From: Jiella mangrovi
Lineage (GTDB): Bacteria > Pseudomonadota > Alphaproteobacteria > Rhizobiales > Rhizobiaceae
Direction of reading: 5' to 3'
Length of the DNA stretch: 64,000 nt
NCBI RefSeq assembly: GCF_017815135.1
Contig: NZ_JAGJCF010000010.1
Coordinates: forward strand, 62,001 to 126,000
This document shows, in pieces, positions 52,255 through 64,000 of this stretch. Positions within the stretch are counted from its first letter, which is position 1. Each line of letters begins with the position of its first letter. The notes under the pieces are model-generated. The model was given only the letters and a program-made list of their open reading frames with translations, ran no database searches and was not told where the DNA came from. The position numbers were made by a program, and so were the translations under genes.

Positions 52255-53793
52255 TCAGACCTGTAAGAGCAGGAATTCGCGCTCCCAGGGGCTGATCACC
52301 TGCATGAAGGTCTCGTGCTCGCCGCGCTTGACGCCGGCATAGGTGCCGACGAATTCGCGGCTGAAAACCTCCTTGAAATGCTCCTCCGCCTCGAAGGCGG
52401 CGACCGCCTCGAGAAGGCCCCGCGGCAGTTCGATCTCGCCGTCCTCGTTCACCGTGCGATCGGTCGGATCGTCGGGCGCGACATGGCCGACCATGCCGAG
52501 ATAGCCGGCGGCGAGCGAGGCCGCAATGGCGAGATAGGGGTTGGCGTCGGAGGAGGGCAGGCGGTTCTCGACGCGCCGGCCGGCGGGATCGGAATTGGGC
52601 ACGCGAAATGCCGTGGTGCGATTGTCGAAGCCCCAGGCGGTGTTGGTCGGCGCGCCCATGCCATAGGTCAGGCGGCGATAGGAATTGACGTAGGGCGCCA
52701 TCATCAAAATGGCTTTCGGCACGTAGTTCTGCATGCCGCCGAGGAAGTGATAGAACTGTTCGGAGGCCGTGCCGTCCTCGTTGGAAAAGACGTTCCTGCC
52801 CGTTCTCGCATCGACCACCGATTGATGGATGTGCATGGCCGAGCCCGGCTGGCCCTGGATGGGCTTGGCCATGAAGGTCGCGTAGATGTCCTGGCCGAGC
52901 GCCGCCTCGCGGATCGTGCGCTTGAACATGAAGACCTGATCGGCGAGCTCCAGCGGATTGCCGTGGCGCAGGTTGATCTCGAGCTGGGCCGCGCCCTCCT
53001 CGTGGATCAGCGTGTCGATCTCCAGCCCCTGCGCGTCGGAAAAGTCGTAGATGTCGTCGATCAGCTCGTCGAACTCGTTGACCCCGCCGATCGAATAGGA
53101 CTGGCCGGACTGGATCTGCCGGCCGGAGCGGCCGATCGGCGGCACCAGCGGATAGTCCGGATCGACGTTCTTGGAGACGAGATAGAACTCGATCTCCGGC
53201 GCGACGACCGGCTTCCAGCCCCTGTTCTCGTAAAGGTCGAGGACCCGCTTGAGGACGTTGCGCGGCGTGTAGCCGACGGCCGCGCCCGACTGATCGACGA
53301 GATCGCAGATCACCTGCGCCGTCGGATCGTTCTCCCAGGGGACCAGCGACAGGGTCGACAGGTCCGGCACGAGCTTCAGATCGCCGTCATTGGGCGAATA
53401 GCGGAAGTCGCCGCTCTCTTCCGGGTATTCGCCCGAGATGGTGTGCATGAAGAGGGCCGAGGGCAGCGCCAGCGAGGTGTTGCCGGTGAACTTCTTGGCC
53501 GGCATCATCTTGCCGCGGGCAACGCCCGCGAGATCGGGGGTGATGCATTCGAGGTCGTCGATGCCCCTCAGCTGCAGCCATTCGCGCGCTTCTTCCATTG
53601 AGCGCACGCCGCGCCTCGATTCCAGAAAGGCGCGGGTCTCTTCGGGCGATAGCTTCAGATGCGCGAGGTCTCGCTTGACCGGCATCGGCGCGCCCTTGAT
53701 GGGGCTCGCCTCGTTGCCGCCGGATCGGCGCCGCGAATCGATACGCTCCGGCGTCTTCGGGCGCGAGGAGGTCGGATTTTTCGGTGTGGACAT
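52255..53793 (-). CDS. puuA: Glutamine synthetase family protein, gamma-glutamylputrescine synthetase-like
   Basis: 512 residues. Glutamine synthetase signatures include APEIEFYLV, HEEGAAQLEINLRHGNPLELADQ, GSAMHIHQSV, and NRTTAFRVPNSDP...NRLPSSDANPYLA. It is closer to the PuuA group than to GlnA (no adenylylation-type Tyr motif, different N-terminus). It should join glutamate to putrescine or a similar amine. The N-terminal 35 residues are low complexity. ATG 53793 is chosen; the longer frame to 53898 is possible. Confidence 0.9.
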   Translation of the reverse strand: MSTPKNPTSSRPKTPERIDSRRRSGGNEASPIKGAPMPVKRDLAHLKLSPEETRAFLESRRGVRSMEEAREWLQLRGIDDLECITPDLAGVARGKMMPAKKFTGNTSLALPSALFMHTISGEYPEESGDFRYSPNDGDLKLVPDLSTLSLVPWENDPTAQVICDLVDQSGAAVGYTPRNVLKRVLDLYENRGWKPVVAPEIEFYLVSKNVDPDYPLVPPIGRSGRQIQSGQSYSIGGVNEFDELIDDIYDFSDAQGLEIDTLIHEEGAAQLEINLRHGNPLELADQVFMFKRTIREAALGQDIYATFMAKPIQGQPGSAMHIHQSVVDARTGRNVFSNEDGTASEQFYHFLGGMQNYVPKAILMMAPYVNSYRRLTYGMGAPTNTAWGFDNRTTAFRVPNSDPAGRRVENRLPSSDANPYLAIAASLAAGYLGMVGHVAPDDPTDRTVNEDGEIELPRGLLEAVAAFEAEEHFKEVFSREFVGTYAGVKRGEHETFMQVISPWEREFLLLQV

Positions 53794-53971
53794 GAATGCC
53801 TGTCTGGAGAGCCTGTTGCGGGCTTGGCGCCAAGGATACAGGCTCGGCAGGGGCGAGGGAAGGGCGGGGCAGCGTACCTTCGTCGCATGACGCCTCAACG
53901 GGGACGCCAGCTCGTGAAACGCGCCGATTGATGTCAGTCGCAGCGACGAAAATTCGGTCTATACGTCTGCC

Positions 53972-54243
53972 ATGACGGAGCGCTACGATCCGACGAAGGA
54001 TGCCACCAACCGGTTGCGGCACGGCGTTCCTTTGTTGTTCGGCGATCGGGTTTTCGACGATGCCTTTCACCTTGTGATCCCTCCATTCGCCCGATCGATG
54101 GAGAAGAGCGCTTCAAGGCGATCGGGATTGTCGATGCAAAGTGCTATACGGCGGTCTTCACCTGGCGTGGCGAGACGAGGCGCTACATTTCAGTTCGAAG
54201 GAGCAACAAAGGTGAAGAAAGATCCTATCGCGCTGAAGCATGA
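53972..54243 (+). pseudogene. brnT: BrnT-family toxin gene with a frameshift
   Basis: The frame from ATG 53972 reads MTERYDPTKDATNRLRHGVPLL, a clear BrnT start, up to FHLVIP near 54080. The continuation (IRPIDGEERFKAIGIVD, CYTAVFTWRGETRRYISVRRS) lies in a different frame and ends at 54243. One base appears to be missing in the CCCTCC stretch around 54080. Either the gene is broken, or the base is a sequencing or assembly error. BrnT is a ribonuclease toxin. Its partner starts at 54212 and overlaps the end. Confidence 0.82.
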
Positions 54244-54490
54244 TCCGAGCGACGCGGAAGACTTCGACGTGTCGGCGGAGGGGCTCGAAAGGGCGCAGCG
54301 CTCCCGATTGATCAGGACGGCTCGCACGGCCCTTGGCATCTCTCAGGCGGAATTCGCCGAGAGGTTCCACGTTCCGCTGGGCACATTGCAAGATTGGGAG
54401 CATGCGAGGGTCACCGCTCCAGACTACGCAGTGGCTTACGTGAGGGTCATTATCCGGGATCCGGATTTCGTGGCCGCAACGGTCGCCTGA
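54212..54490 (+). CDS. Helix-turn-helix antitoxin paired with BrnT
   Basis: 92 residues from GTG 54212, with AAGGAG 10 nt upstream. The N-terminal part is acidic; the HTH is LIRTARTALGISQAEFAERFHVPLGTLQDWEHA, and the end YAVAYVRVIIRDPDFVAATV resembles HigA/NadS-type antitoxins rather than the ribbon-helix-helix BrnA. It should neutralise BrnT and repress the module. It overlaps the brnT 3' end. The frame is open from 53972 only because of the brnT frameshift. Confidence 0.82.
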   Translation: MKKDPIALKHDPSDAEDFDVSAEGLERAQRSRLIRTARTALGISQAEFAERFHVPLGTLQDWEHARVTAPDYAVAYVRVIIRDPDFVAATVA

Positions 54491-54515
54491 GAGAAAGGCT
54501 TGCGCCCCGCCCGCA

Positions 54516-55565
54516 TCAGCGCAGGAAGCTGGCGAAACGCTCGACGTCGGCTTCTTCGGTCGACCAGCTGGTGACGAGGCGCACCAGCGTCTCGTCCTCG
54601 GACGTCAGGTCCGGCATCGAATGGGGCGGGTTCCACTCGTAGAACACCGCGCCCTCAGCCCGCAGCCGGGTATCGAGATCCCTCGGCAGGATGGCGAAAA
54701 CCTCGTTGCTGTGGGTCGGCCAGGCCTCCCGCGCTGAATTCGAGGCGGCGAGCGCCTCGCGCAGCCGGTTTGCCATGCGGTTGGAATGGCCGGCCATGTC
54801 GAGCCACAGCCCGCCCTCGAAATAGGCCATGAACTGGGCGGCGACGAAGCGCGTCTTGGAGAAGAGCTGGGCGCCGCGCTTGCGGATATAGGGGAACTGC
54901 GAGGCCTTGTCCGGGTCGAAGACGACGATCGCCTCGGCGCACCAGCAGCCGTTCTTGGTGGCGCCGAAGGAGAGGATGTCGACGCCGCGCTTCCAGGTCA
55001 TTTCGGCCGGCGAAAGCCCGCTCGCCATCAGGCCGTTGGCGAAGCGCGCGCCGTCCATGTGCAGCGTCAGGCCGCGGTCATGGGCGATCGTCGCGATCGT
55101 CTCGATCTCGTCGGCGGTATAGAGCGTGCCGGCCTCGCCCGGCTGCGAGATCGAGACCGCCATGGGCTGGCCGGCATGGACGAAGTCCGGCTTGAAGCGC
55201 GCGATCTCGCGCTTCAGGTTCGCCGCGTCGATCAGCCCGTTCGGCCCGTCGACGGGCGCCATGCGCGCGCCATGGGTGAAGAATTCCGGCGCGCCGCATT
55301 CGTCCTCGACGATATGCGCCTCGCGGTGGCAAAGGACGACGCCGCCCGGCCGGTTGACCGAGGCAAGCGCGAGGGAATTCGCCGCCGTGCCGGTGCCGAC
55401 GAAGAAGACGGCGACCTCGCGCTCGAAGATCTCGTCGAAGCGCTTCTCGACCGCCTTGTCGAGATCGCTGGAACCATAGGCGCTCGCCATGCCCTCGCTG
55501 TGGCGGGCAAGGGCGGCGTTGACGGCGGGATGGGCGCCGGACCAGTTGTCGGAAGCAAAGATCAT
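54516..55565 (-). CDS. Low-specificity L-threonine aldolase-like PLP enzyme
   Basis: 349 residues, fold type I. The start is MIFASDNWSGAHPAVNAALARHSEG, with AYGSSDLDKAVE, VGTGTAANSLAL and LHMDGARFANGL. The PLP lysine is in SFGATKNGCW. These are the marks of the beta-eliminating lyase/threonine aldolase family, which splits L-threonine to glycine and acetaldehyde. The exact substrate may differ. ATG 55565 begins at the homology; the longer upstream frame lacks support. It is divergent from the next gene. Confidence 0.9.
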   Translation of the reverse strand: MIFASDNWSGAHPAVNAALARHSEGMASAYGSSDLDKAVEKRFDEIFEREVAVFFVGTGTAANSLALASVNRPGGVVLCHREAHIVEDECGAPEFFTHGARMAPVDGPNGLIDAANLKREIARFKPDFVHAGQPMAVSISQPGEAGTLYTADEIETIATIAHDRGLTLHMDGARFANGLMASGLSPAEMTWKRGVDILSFGATKNGCWCAEAIVVFDPDKASQFPYIRKRGAQLFSKTRFVAAQFMAYFEGGLWLDMAGHSNRMANRLREALAASNSAREAWPTHSNEVFAILPRDLDTRLRAEGAVFYEWNPPHSMPDLTSEDETLVRLVTSWSTEEADVERFASFLR

Positions 55566-55824
55566 GGGCGGTTGCCTATACCGCAGTGCGGCTGGAGGCA
55601 AGCCGGCCGTTCGGTGCGGCCGACGCGCCCGCGCCTGTCCATGCGACGACACTTGCGGCGAAGGCGCGCTTTCCCGTGGCAGGGCAGGGCTCGGCACGGC
55701 TGAATGTGGACGCGAATTAATTCTGCCGACAGCAACCGGCCGATCGGGATGCTCGTTTTCTTGAAACGACTTGCAGACGTATTGGCATGGTCCGGTGTCG
55801 CAGTCGTGTCGATAGGAGGTTCGC

Positions 55825-56214
55825 ATGAAAAAGTTGCTTATCGCAGTGTCTGCCGCGGCGATTGCTTTCGGCGCGGCGGGTATCGGAACAGCGGAAGCGG
55901 CGCCGATGCCGATCTGGCACCATCACGGGGACCGGCATCCCCACGGCCCGCCACCTCCCCATGGCTGGCACCACCATCATGGAGGCTACGCCATAGGCGC
56001 AGGGGTGGCGGGGCTAGCAGCCGGTGCCATCATCGGCTCGGAACTGGCCAGCGCTCCGCGATACTATCCCGCGCCCGTCTATCCGGCTCCCGTCTACCCA
56101 GTGGCCTATGACTGGCACAGGCATGTCGCCTATTGCGAGGCCCATCATCGCTACTACGACCCGCGATCCAACACCTATATCGGCGTCGATGGCCGGACAT
56201 ATGTGTGCCGGTGA
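55825..56214 (+). CDS. Secreted histidine-rich protein with BA14K-like C-terminus
   Basis: 129 residues. A signal peptide (residues 1-26, cleaved after AEA) is followed by a histidine-, proline- and glycine-rich segment (HHHGDRHPHGPPPPHGWHHHH). A glycine-rich helix (YAIGAGVAGLAAGAIIG) comes next, then the ending HVAYCEAHHRYYDPRSNTYIG..GRTYVC, which matches the BA14K family of Brucella. The histidine cluster may bind metals. GGAGG lies 5 nt before the ATG. Confidence 0.87.
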   Translation: MKKLLIAVSAAAIAFGAAGIGTAEAAPMPIWHHHGDRHPHGPPPPHGWHHHHGGYAIGAGVAGLAAGAIIGSELASAPRYYPAPVYPAPVYPVAYDWHRHVAYCEAHHRYYDPRSNTYIGVDGRTYVCR

Positions 56215-56890
56215 TCGCAGCCAAAGATGCTCTCGCGACGAAGGCAGCCGGCAGGCACCCGGCCGCCTCTGATTCAAGGCCCGATGCAGGCTTGAGTTAC
56301 AGAACGGCCGTCGATCCTCAGACAAGTGGTCGGCGGCCACGCTCGCACCGTCCTGCGCGATCATTCCAGCCTTGCCGTCCTTCATCGTCCCGTGATCCAT
56401 CGGCGCGGGCCGTCGTCTGTTCGTCGGCTTGGCGCGCAGCCATGACGTGTACGTGAAGACGCTGCGAGGCAGCCGAATAAGATGACGTCTGCGCTCGGCG
56501 GTTCGTCTCCCCTCGCTGCTGCGAGCGACAGGCAACGCAGACGAATTGGCGCGGCTGCGATCGCGTCGCGGCACTTCGCGTACCGAAAGACCATCTGTCA
56601 CCGGTGACAAGGCCCGCCTTGTCGCGGCCGCCGACTTCTGCCATATTGCCTCGGATAGGACAGGGGTGCTGCCATAAATGCGGCCCTGCACGTAAGAAAG
56701 CTCGAGGCTCAGCGCGCTCCGGCGCGACGTGGTTCTATCCTGACAGAGCCGGGCATGGCAAAAGGCCAACCCGTAGACAATTTTGATCCGGCATTTCCGG
56801 CTCGCGGCGAAATCGCCAAGAGGCGGGGATCGCGGCGGGTCCATTTCGCGCGGCCGCATCAAGGCCCCGCACCGATGGGGAGACGAAACG
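56215..56890. other. Long gene-free region before gltB
   Basis: 676 bp. A minus-strand frame overlaps most of it, but its product is low complexity and unlike any family I know. No repeat or RNA is evident. The stretch should contain the gltB promoter. Confidence 0.5.
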
Positions 56891-61603
<4,713 letters not shown>

Positions 61604-61966
61604 TGGAGAACCGGCGCTCGGGCCGGTTCCTTCCCGAGGCCAAAGGGCCCAAGAGCCAACGGGCCTCGAGTGGCCGGTGACGGGCGGGCGGGCCGACCGC
61701 CCGGCCCGTCAGGCTCTTGCGCGATCCGTTGCGGTCATCCCCCGCAAATGGTCCGGCCTTCACGAAAAGCGCCCGGCGAGGATAAAACCACCGCCCGGCT
61801 CCGCTTTTGGCTTGTCACGGGAAAGGTCCCTTTGATAAGAGACCGCTGCGTCGGCAACACGACCGCGTTCCGGCGCAGTGGTTCGTATGGCTTTTTCAGC
61901 CTTGCGGACGGCTCTCTCGACGACGCGTCCGCCCGGCTTCGGCGGCGCCCCCGTCGTGCCCCTTCA
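61604..61966. other. Gene-free region between gltB and tRNA-Ser
   Basis: 363 bp. It has two hairpins without T runs: GAACCGGC/GCCGGTTC at 61608-61629 and a GC-rich one at about 61679-61711. They may end the gltB transcript in a Rho-dependent way. The rest should carry the tRNA promoter. Confidence 0.5.
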
Positions 61967-62056
61967 GGAGAGGTGGCAGAGTGGTCGAATGCACCGCACT
62001 CGAAATGCGGCATACGTGCAAGCGTATCGGGGGTTCGAATCCCCCCCTCTCCGCCA
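61967..62056 (+). tRNA. tRNA-Ser (anticodon CGA)
   Basis: The acceptor stem GGAGAGG pairs with CCTCTCC, followed by G and an encoded CCA. The D arm (TGGCAGAGTGGTCGAATGCA), the anticodon stem CCGCA/TGCGG with loop CTCGAAA, a long variable arm (typical of tRNA-Ser) and the T arm GGGGGTTCGAATCCCCC are all intact. The anticodon CGA reads UCG. Confidence 0.96.
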
Positions 62057-62491
62057 TCTGCCTTTAACAACCGGTTTTGAGCACATCATCGCGTCTGTGC
62101 CCGTAAATTAGTTTAAATGGTTTTGGTGCATGTCCAATATTGTGGCGGACCTTTTTGACGCATTATCGCCGGGTTGGCGCGTCCGATGGCACGCCATTGC
62201 GCTTGCGTCTCGACCTTCGTCGAAAAGACGGACAACCAGCCGGGCGAGATCCGTGCGGCTGGGTGCGAGGCGATGGTCCGGCGGCGGAAGGATTTGAGCG
62301 TCGCCGGCTAGTGGACCCTCGATGGTCGGAATGATCCCGCCGCGCAAATGCGCTGCCGCCGCCGAGGGCCAGGGTCGCACGCATGCAACAGTCATCCGAT
62401 ACGCTGCATGTCGCGGTAAAATATGACTCGTCTTATCATGATTAAATCGCTAGCAGATGGCCGTCATGTGTCTTTGCGTTGCAGGTCTTCG
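62057..62491. other. Gene-free region between tRNA-Ser and the siderophore receptor gene
   Basis: 435 bp. Short frames on both strands show no recognisable product. The AT-rich end near 62415-62460 holds the promoter and an iron box for the next gene. No attachment-site repeat of the tRNA 3' end is seen. Confidence 0.5.
62424..62438 (+). promoter_or_regulatory. Iron-responsive (IRO) motif, candidate RirA site
   Basis: TGACTCGTCTTATCA fits TGA-N9-TCA, the iron-responsive operator recognised by RirA in rhizobia. It lies in an AT-rich stretch 54 bp before the start of a TonB-dependent siderophore receptor. Binding is inferred. Confidence 0.6.
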
Positions 62492-64000
62492 ATGAACCCC
62501 TTTTCCGCCGCACCTTGCCCGTTTCGCTTCCGCCGACGTCTGGCTCTCACGAGCGCATTCGTCACCGCCGGGCTGCTCGGCCTCTTGCCTGCACAGCCGG
62601 CACGCGCGCAGAGCGTCGTGACGCTCGACGAGGTGGTGATCGGCAATGCGGCGGATACCGGCGTCCGGCAGGACGGATCTCCCGGCAGCGCAAGCGGTCT
62701 TCAGCCGGTCGATGGCTACGTCGCGAGCGAAGCGACGGCGGGCGCGAAGCTCGCAACGCCGCTTGCAGAAATTCCGCAGTCGGTTTCGGTGGTGTCACGC
62801 AAGGAGCTCGACGACCGCGGCGTCCAGAAGGTTGACGAGGCGCTGCGTTACACGCCTGGTGTCTATTCCCAGCCCTTCGGTGCCGATTCCGATACGGACT
62901 GGATCTACATTCGCGGCTTTGACGCCACCCAGTCCGGTATGTTCCTCGACGGCCTGCAGCTTTATTCCTACGCCTTTGCCGGCATTACCGTCGATCCCTT
63001 CCTGCTCGAGCGGATCGAGGTGCTCCGCGGCCCCGCTTCCGTCCTTTACGGCGGCTCGAATGCAGGCGGCATCGTCAACGAGGTTTCCAAACACGCCGAC
63101 GGCGCCCATCACGGCACCGTCGAAGCCGGCATCACCGACGATCCCAACGGCTATGTGGGTTTCGATGTTGGCGACCCGTTCGGCGAGGCAAGCCCCTGGA
63201 GCTACCGGGTCGTCGGTCGCATCAAGGGTGGCGACACCCAGACCGACTATGCCGACAATTTTCGCGGCGCGATCGCGCCGAGCCTTCTCTTCGAACCCGA
63301 TGCCGACACGCGGCTGAAGGTCTATGCCAGCTACCAGTATGACGAACAGCGCCATGGCGGCGGGTTCTGGCCCTATGTCGGCACGGTCACCGAAGCGCCT
63401 TACGGCACGATTCCGCGCGATCTGTTCTACAGCGAGCCCGACCTCGATTCGTTCAGGTCCAAGCAGGCGAGCGTCGGCGCCGACCTGACCCAGGCGTTGA
63501 CCGACCAGATCACGCTGCGCTCGAACACCCGGCTGTTCCATGTGGAGCGCAGCGAATACGGTCCGTACCCCTACGACTTCGATACCACCGACGACACATT
63601 GTACCGGCTGAACTTCGCCCACGACACGAAGGCCGACATCTTCGAAAGCGATAACCAGCTCATCTTCGAGGAGCAGATCGGCGCGGTTCACCATCAGCTT
63701 CTCGCTGGCGTGGACTACAAGTACTACCGTATCGACCAGTGGCAGGCGACCGGCCCCGCAGCCGAGCTCGACCCGATCGACCCGAACTATACCAACGATC
63801 TCGGATCGCTCTACGACCCCTATACCGACGAAATCGTCGATATGAACCAACTCGGCTTCTACGTTCAGGAGCAGGCGAAGTTCGGCGACGGCTGGATCCT
63901 CACCCTGAACGGGCGTTACGACAATGTGTGGATCGATCGCGACGATCGCACTGCGGCAGACAACGACTACGACCGCGAGGACGGTGCCGCCAGCGGCCGG
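62492..64000 (+). CDS. TonB-dependent siderophore receptor (5' part; runs off the window)
   Basis: The first 503 residues are present. A signal peptide (about 1-39, ending PARAQ) is followed by a TonB box region (TLDEVVIGN), the plug domain with TPLAEIPQSVSVVSRKEL, LRYTPGVYSQPFGADSDTDW, IYIRGFDATQSGMFLDGLQL and IEVLRGPASVLYGGSNAGGIVNE, then barrel strands. This is the FhuA/FpvA type that imports ferric siderophores such as hydroxamates. The IRO motif upstream suggests iron control. Window edge truncates the barrel. Confidence 0.93.
   Translation, partial: MNPFSAAPCPFRFRRRLALTSAFVTAGLLGLLPAQPARAQSVVTLDEVVIGNAADTGVRQDGSPGSASGLQPVDGYVASEATAGAKLATPLAEIPQSVSVVSRKELDDRGVQKVDEALRYTPGVYSQPFGADSDTDWIYIRGFDATQSGMFLDGLQLYSYAFAGITVDPFLLERIEVLRGPASVLYGGSNAGGIVNEVSKHADGAHHGTVEAGITDDPNGYVGFDVGDPFGEASPWSYRVVGRIKGGDTQTDYADNFRGAIAPSLLFEPDADTRLKVYASYQYDEQRHGGGFWPYVGTVTEAPYGTIPRDLFYSEPDLDSFRSKQASVGADLTQALTDQITLRSNTRLFHVERSEYGPYPYDFDTTDDTLYRLNFAHDTKADIFESDNQLIFEEQIGAVHHQLLAGVDYKYYRIDQWQATGPAAELDPIDPNYTNDLGSLYDPYTDEIVDMNQLGFYVQEQAKFGDGWILTLNGRYDNVWIDRDDRTAADNDYDREDGAASGR

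Noticed and set aside
62108-62395. 95-codon minus-strand frame after tRNA-Ser
   Set aside because: It has no recognisable product, and no attachment-site repeat or integrase is near the tRNA.

Overview
The window is about 64 kb of high-GC, gene-dense chromosome from an alphaproteobacterium, most likely order Hyphomicrobiales (Rhizobiales) and possibly close to Aurantimonadaceae. The family is a guess; the order rests on gene content. That content includes an RpoH2-type sigma factor behind an EcfG-like promoter, the Suv3-like helicase / S4 protein / ferredoxin / CarD order, a BA14K-like secreted protein, a zwf-pgl-edd Entner-Doudoroff operon, a bacteriophytochrome with an HWE kinase, and a TGA-N9-TCA iron box of RirA type. 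Most genes look like core genome. There is no prophage, integrase, transposase or CRISPR array that I can see.

Layout. 0-2.9 kb: 3' end of serA, an acetyltransferase, a TPR lipoprotein and rpsU. 3.2-5.2 kb: two tandem paralogous membrane proteins. 5.5-9.5 kb: a five-gene envelope operon (secreted protein, ExbB/TolQ, two ExbD/TolR, a TonB-like protein). It is followed by a divergent DUF1036 protein and an M23 peptidase / lytic transglycosylase-like fusion. 12.9-20.3 kb: moaB-ispE, a large TPR protein, a polyprenyl diphosphate synthase, DUF2007, a methyltransferase, an S49 peptidase and a small membrane protein. 20.4-26.5 kb: a zinc alcohol dehydrogenase, a divergent HxlR regulator / quinone oxidoreductase pair, a DMT exporter divergent from an Ada-like regulator, and coupled RsmC-like and RsuA-like genes. 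26.7-29.3 kb: a LysE exporter, glyQ carrying an in-frame palindromic repeat, and a Phd/VapC module. 29.5-36.3 kb: helicase, S4 protein, ferredoxin, carD, rpoH. 36.5-42.1 kb: an M48 protease and thiBPQ under a TPP riboswitch. 42.3-47.1 kb: a ParE-type module and zwf-pgl-edd. 47.3-53.8 kb: bphO-bphP and puuA-puuB. 53.9-56.2 kb: a broken BrnT with an HTH antitoxin, a threonine aldolase-like enzyme and a histidine-rich secreted protein. 56.9-64 kb: gltB, tRNA-Ser(CGA) and the start of a TonB-dependent siderophore receptor that runs off the window.

The most interesting system is the 5.5-9.5 kb operon. It looks like a Ton/Tol-type proton-driven motor whose TonB-like partner lacks a recognisable TonB C-terminal domain and instead carries a globular domain. 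Other notable points are a repeat element translated inside glyQ, glyQ without glyS beside it, the EcfG-type promoter of rpoH, three toxin-antitoxin modules in 26 kb (one with a frameshifted toxin), and gltB with no gltD downstream.
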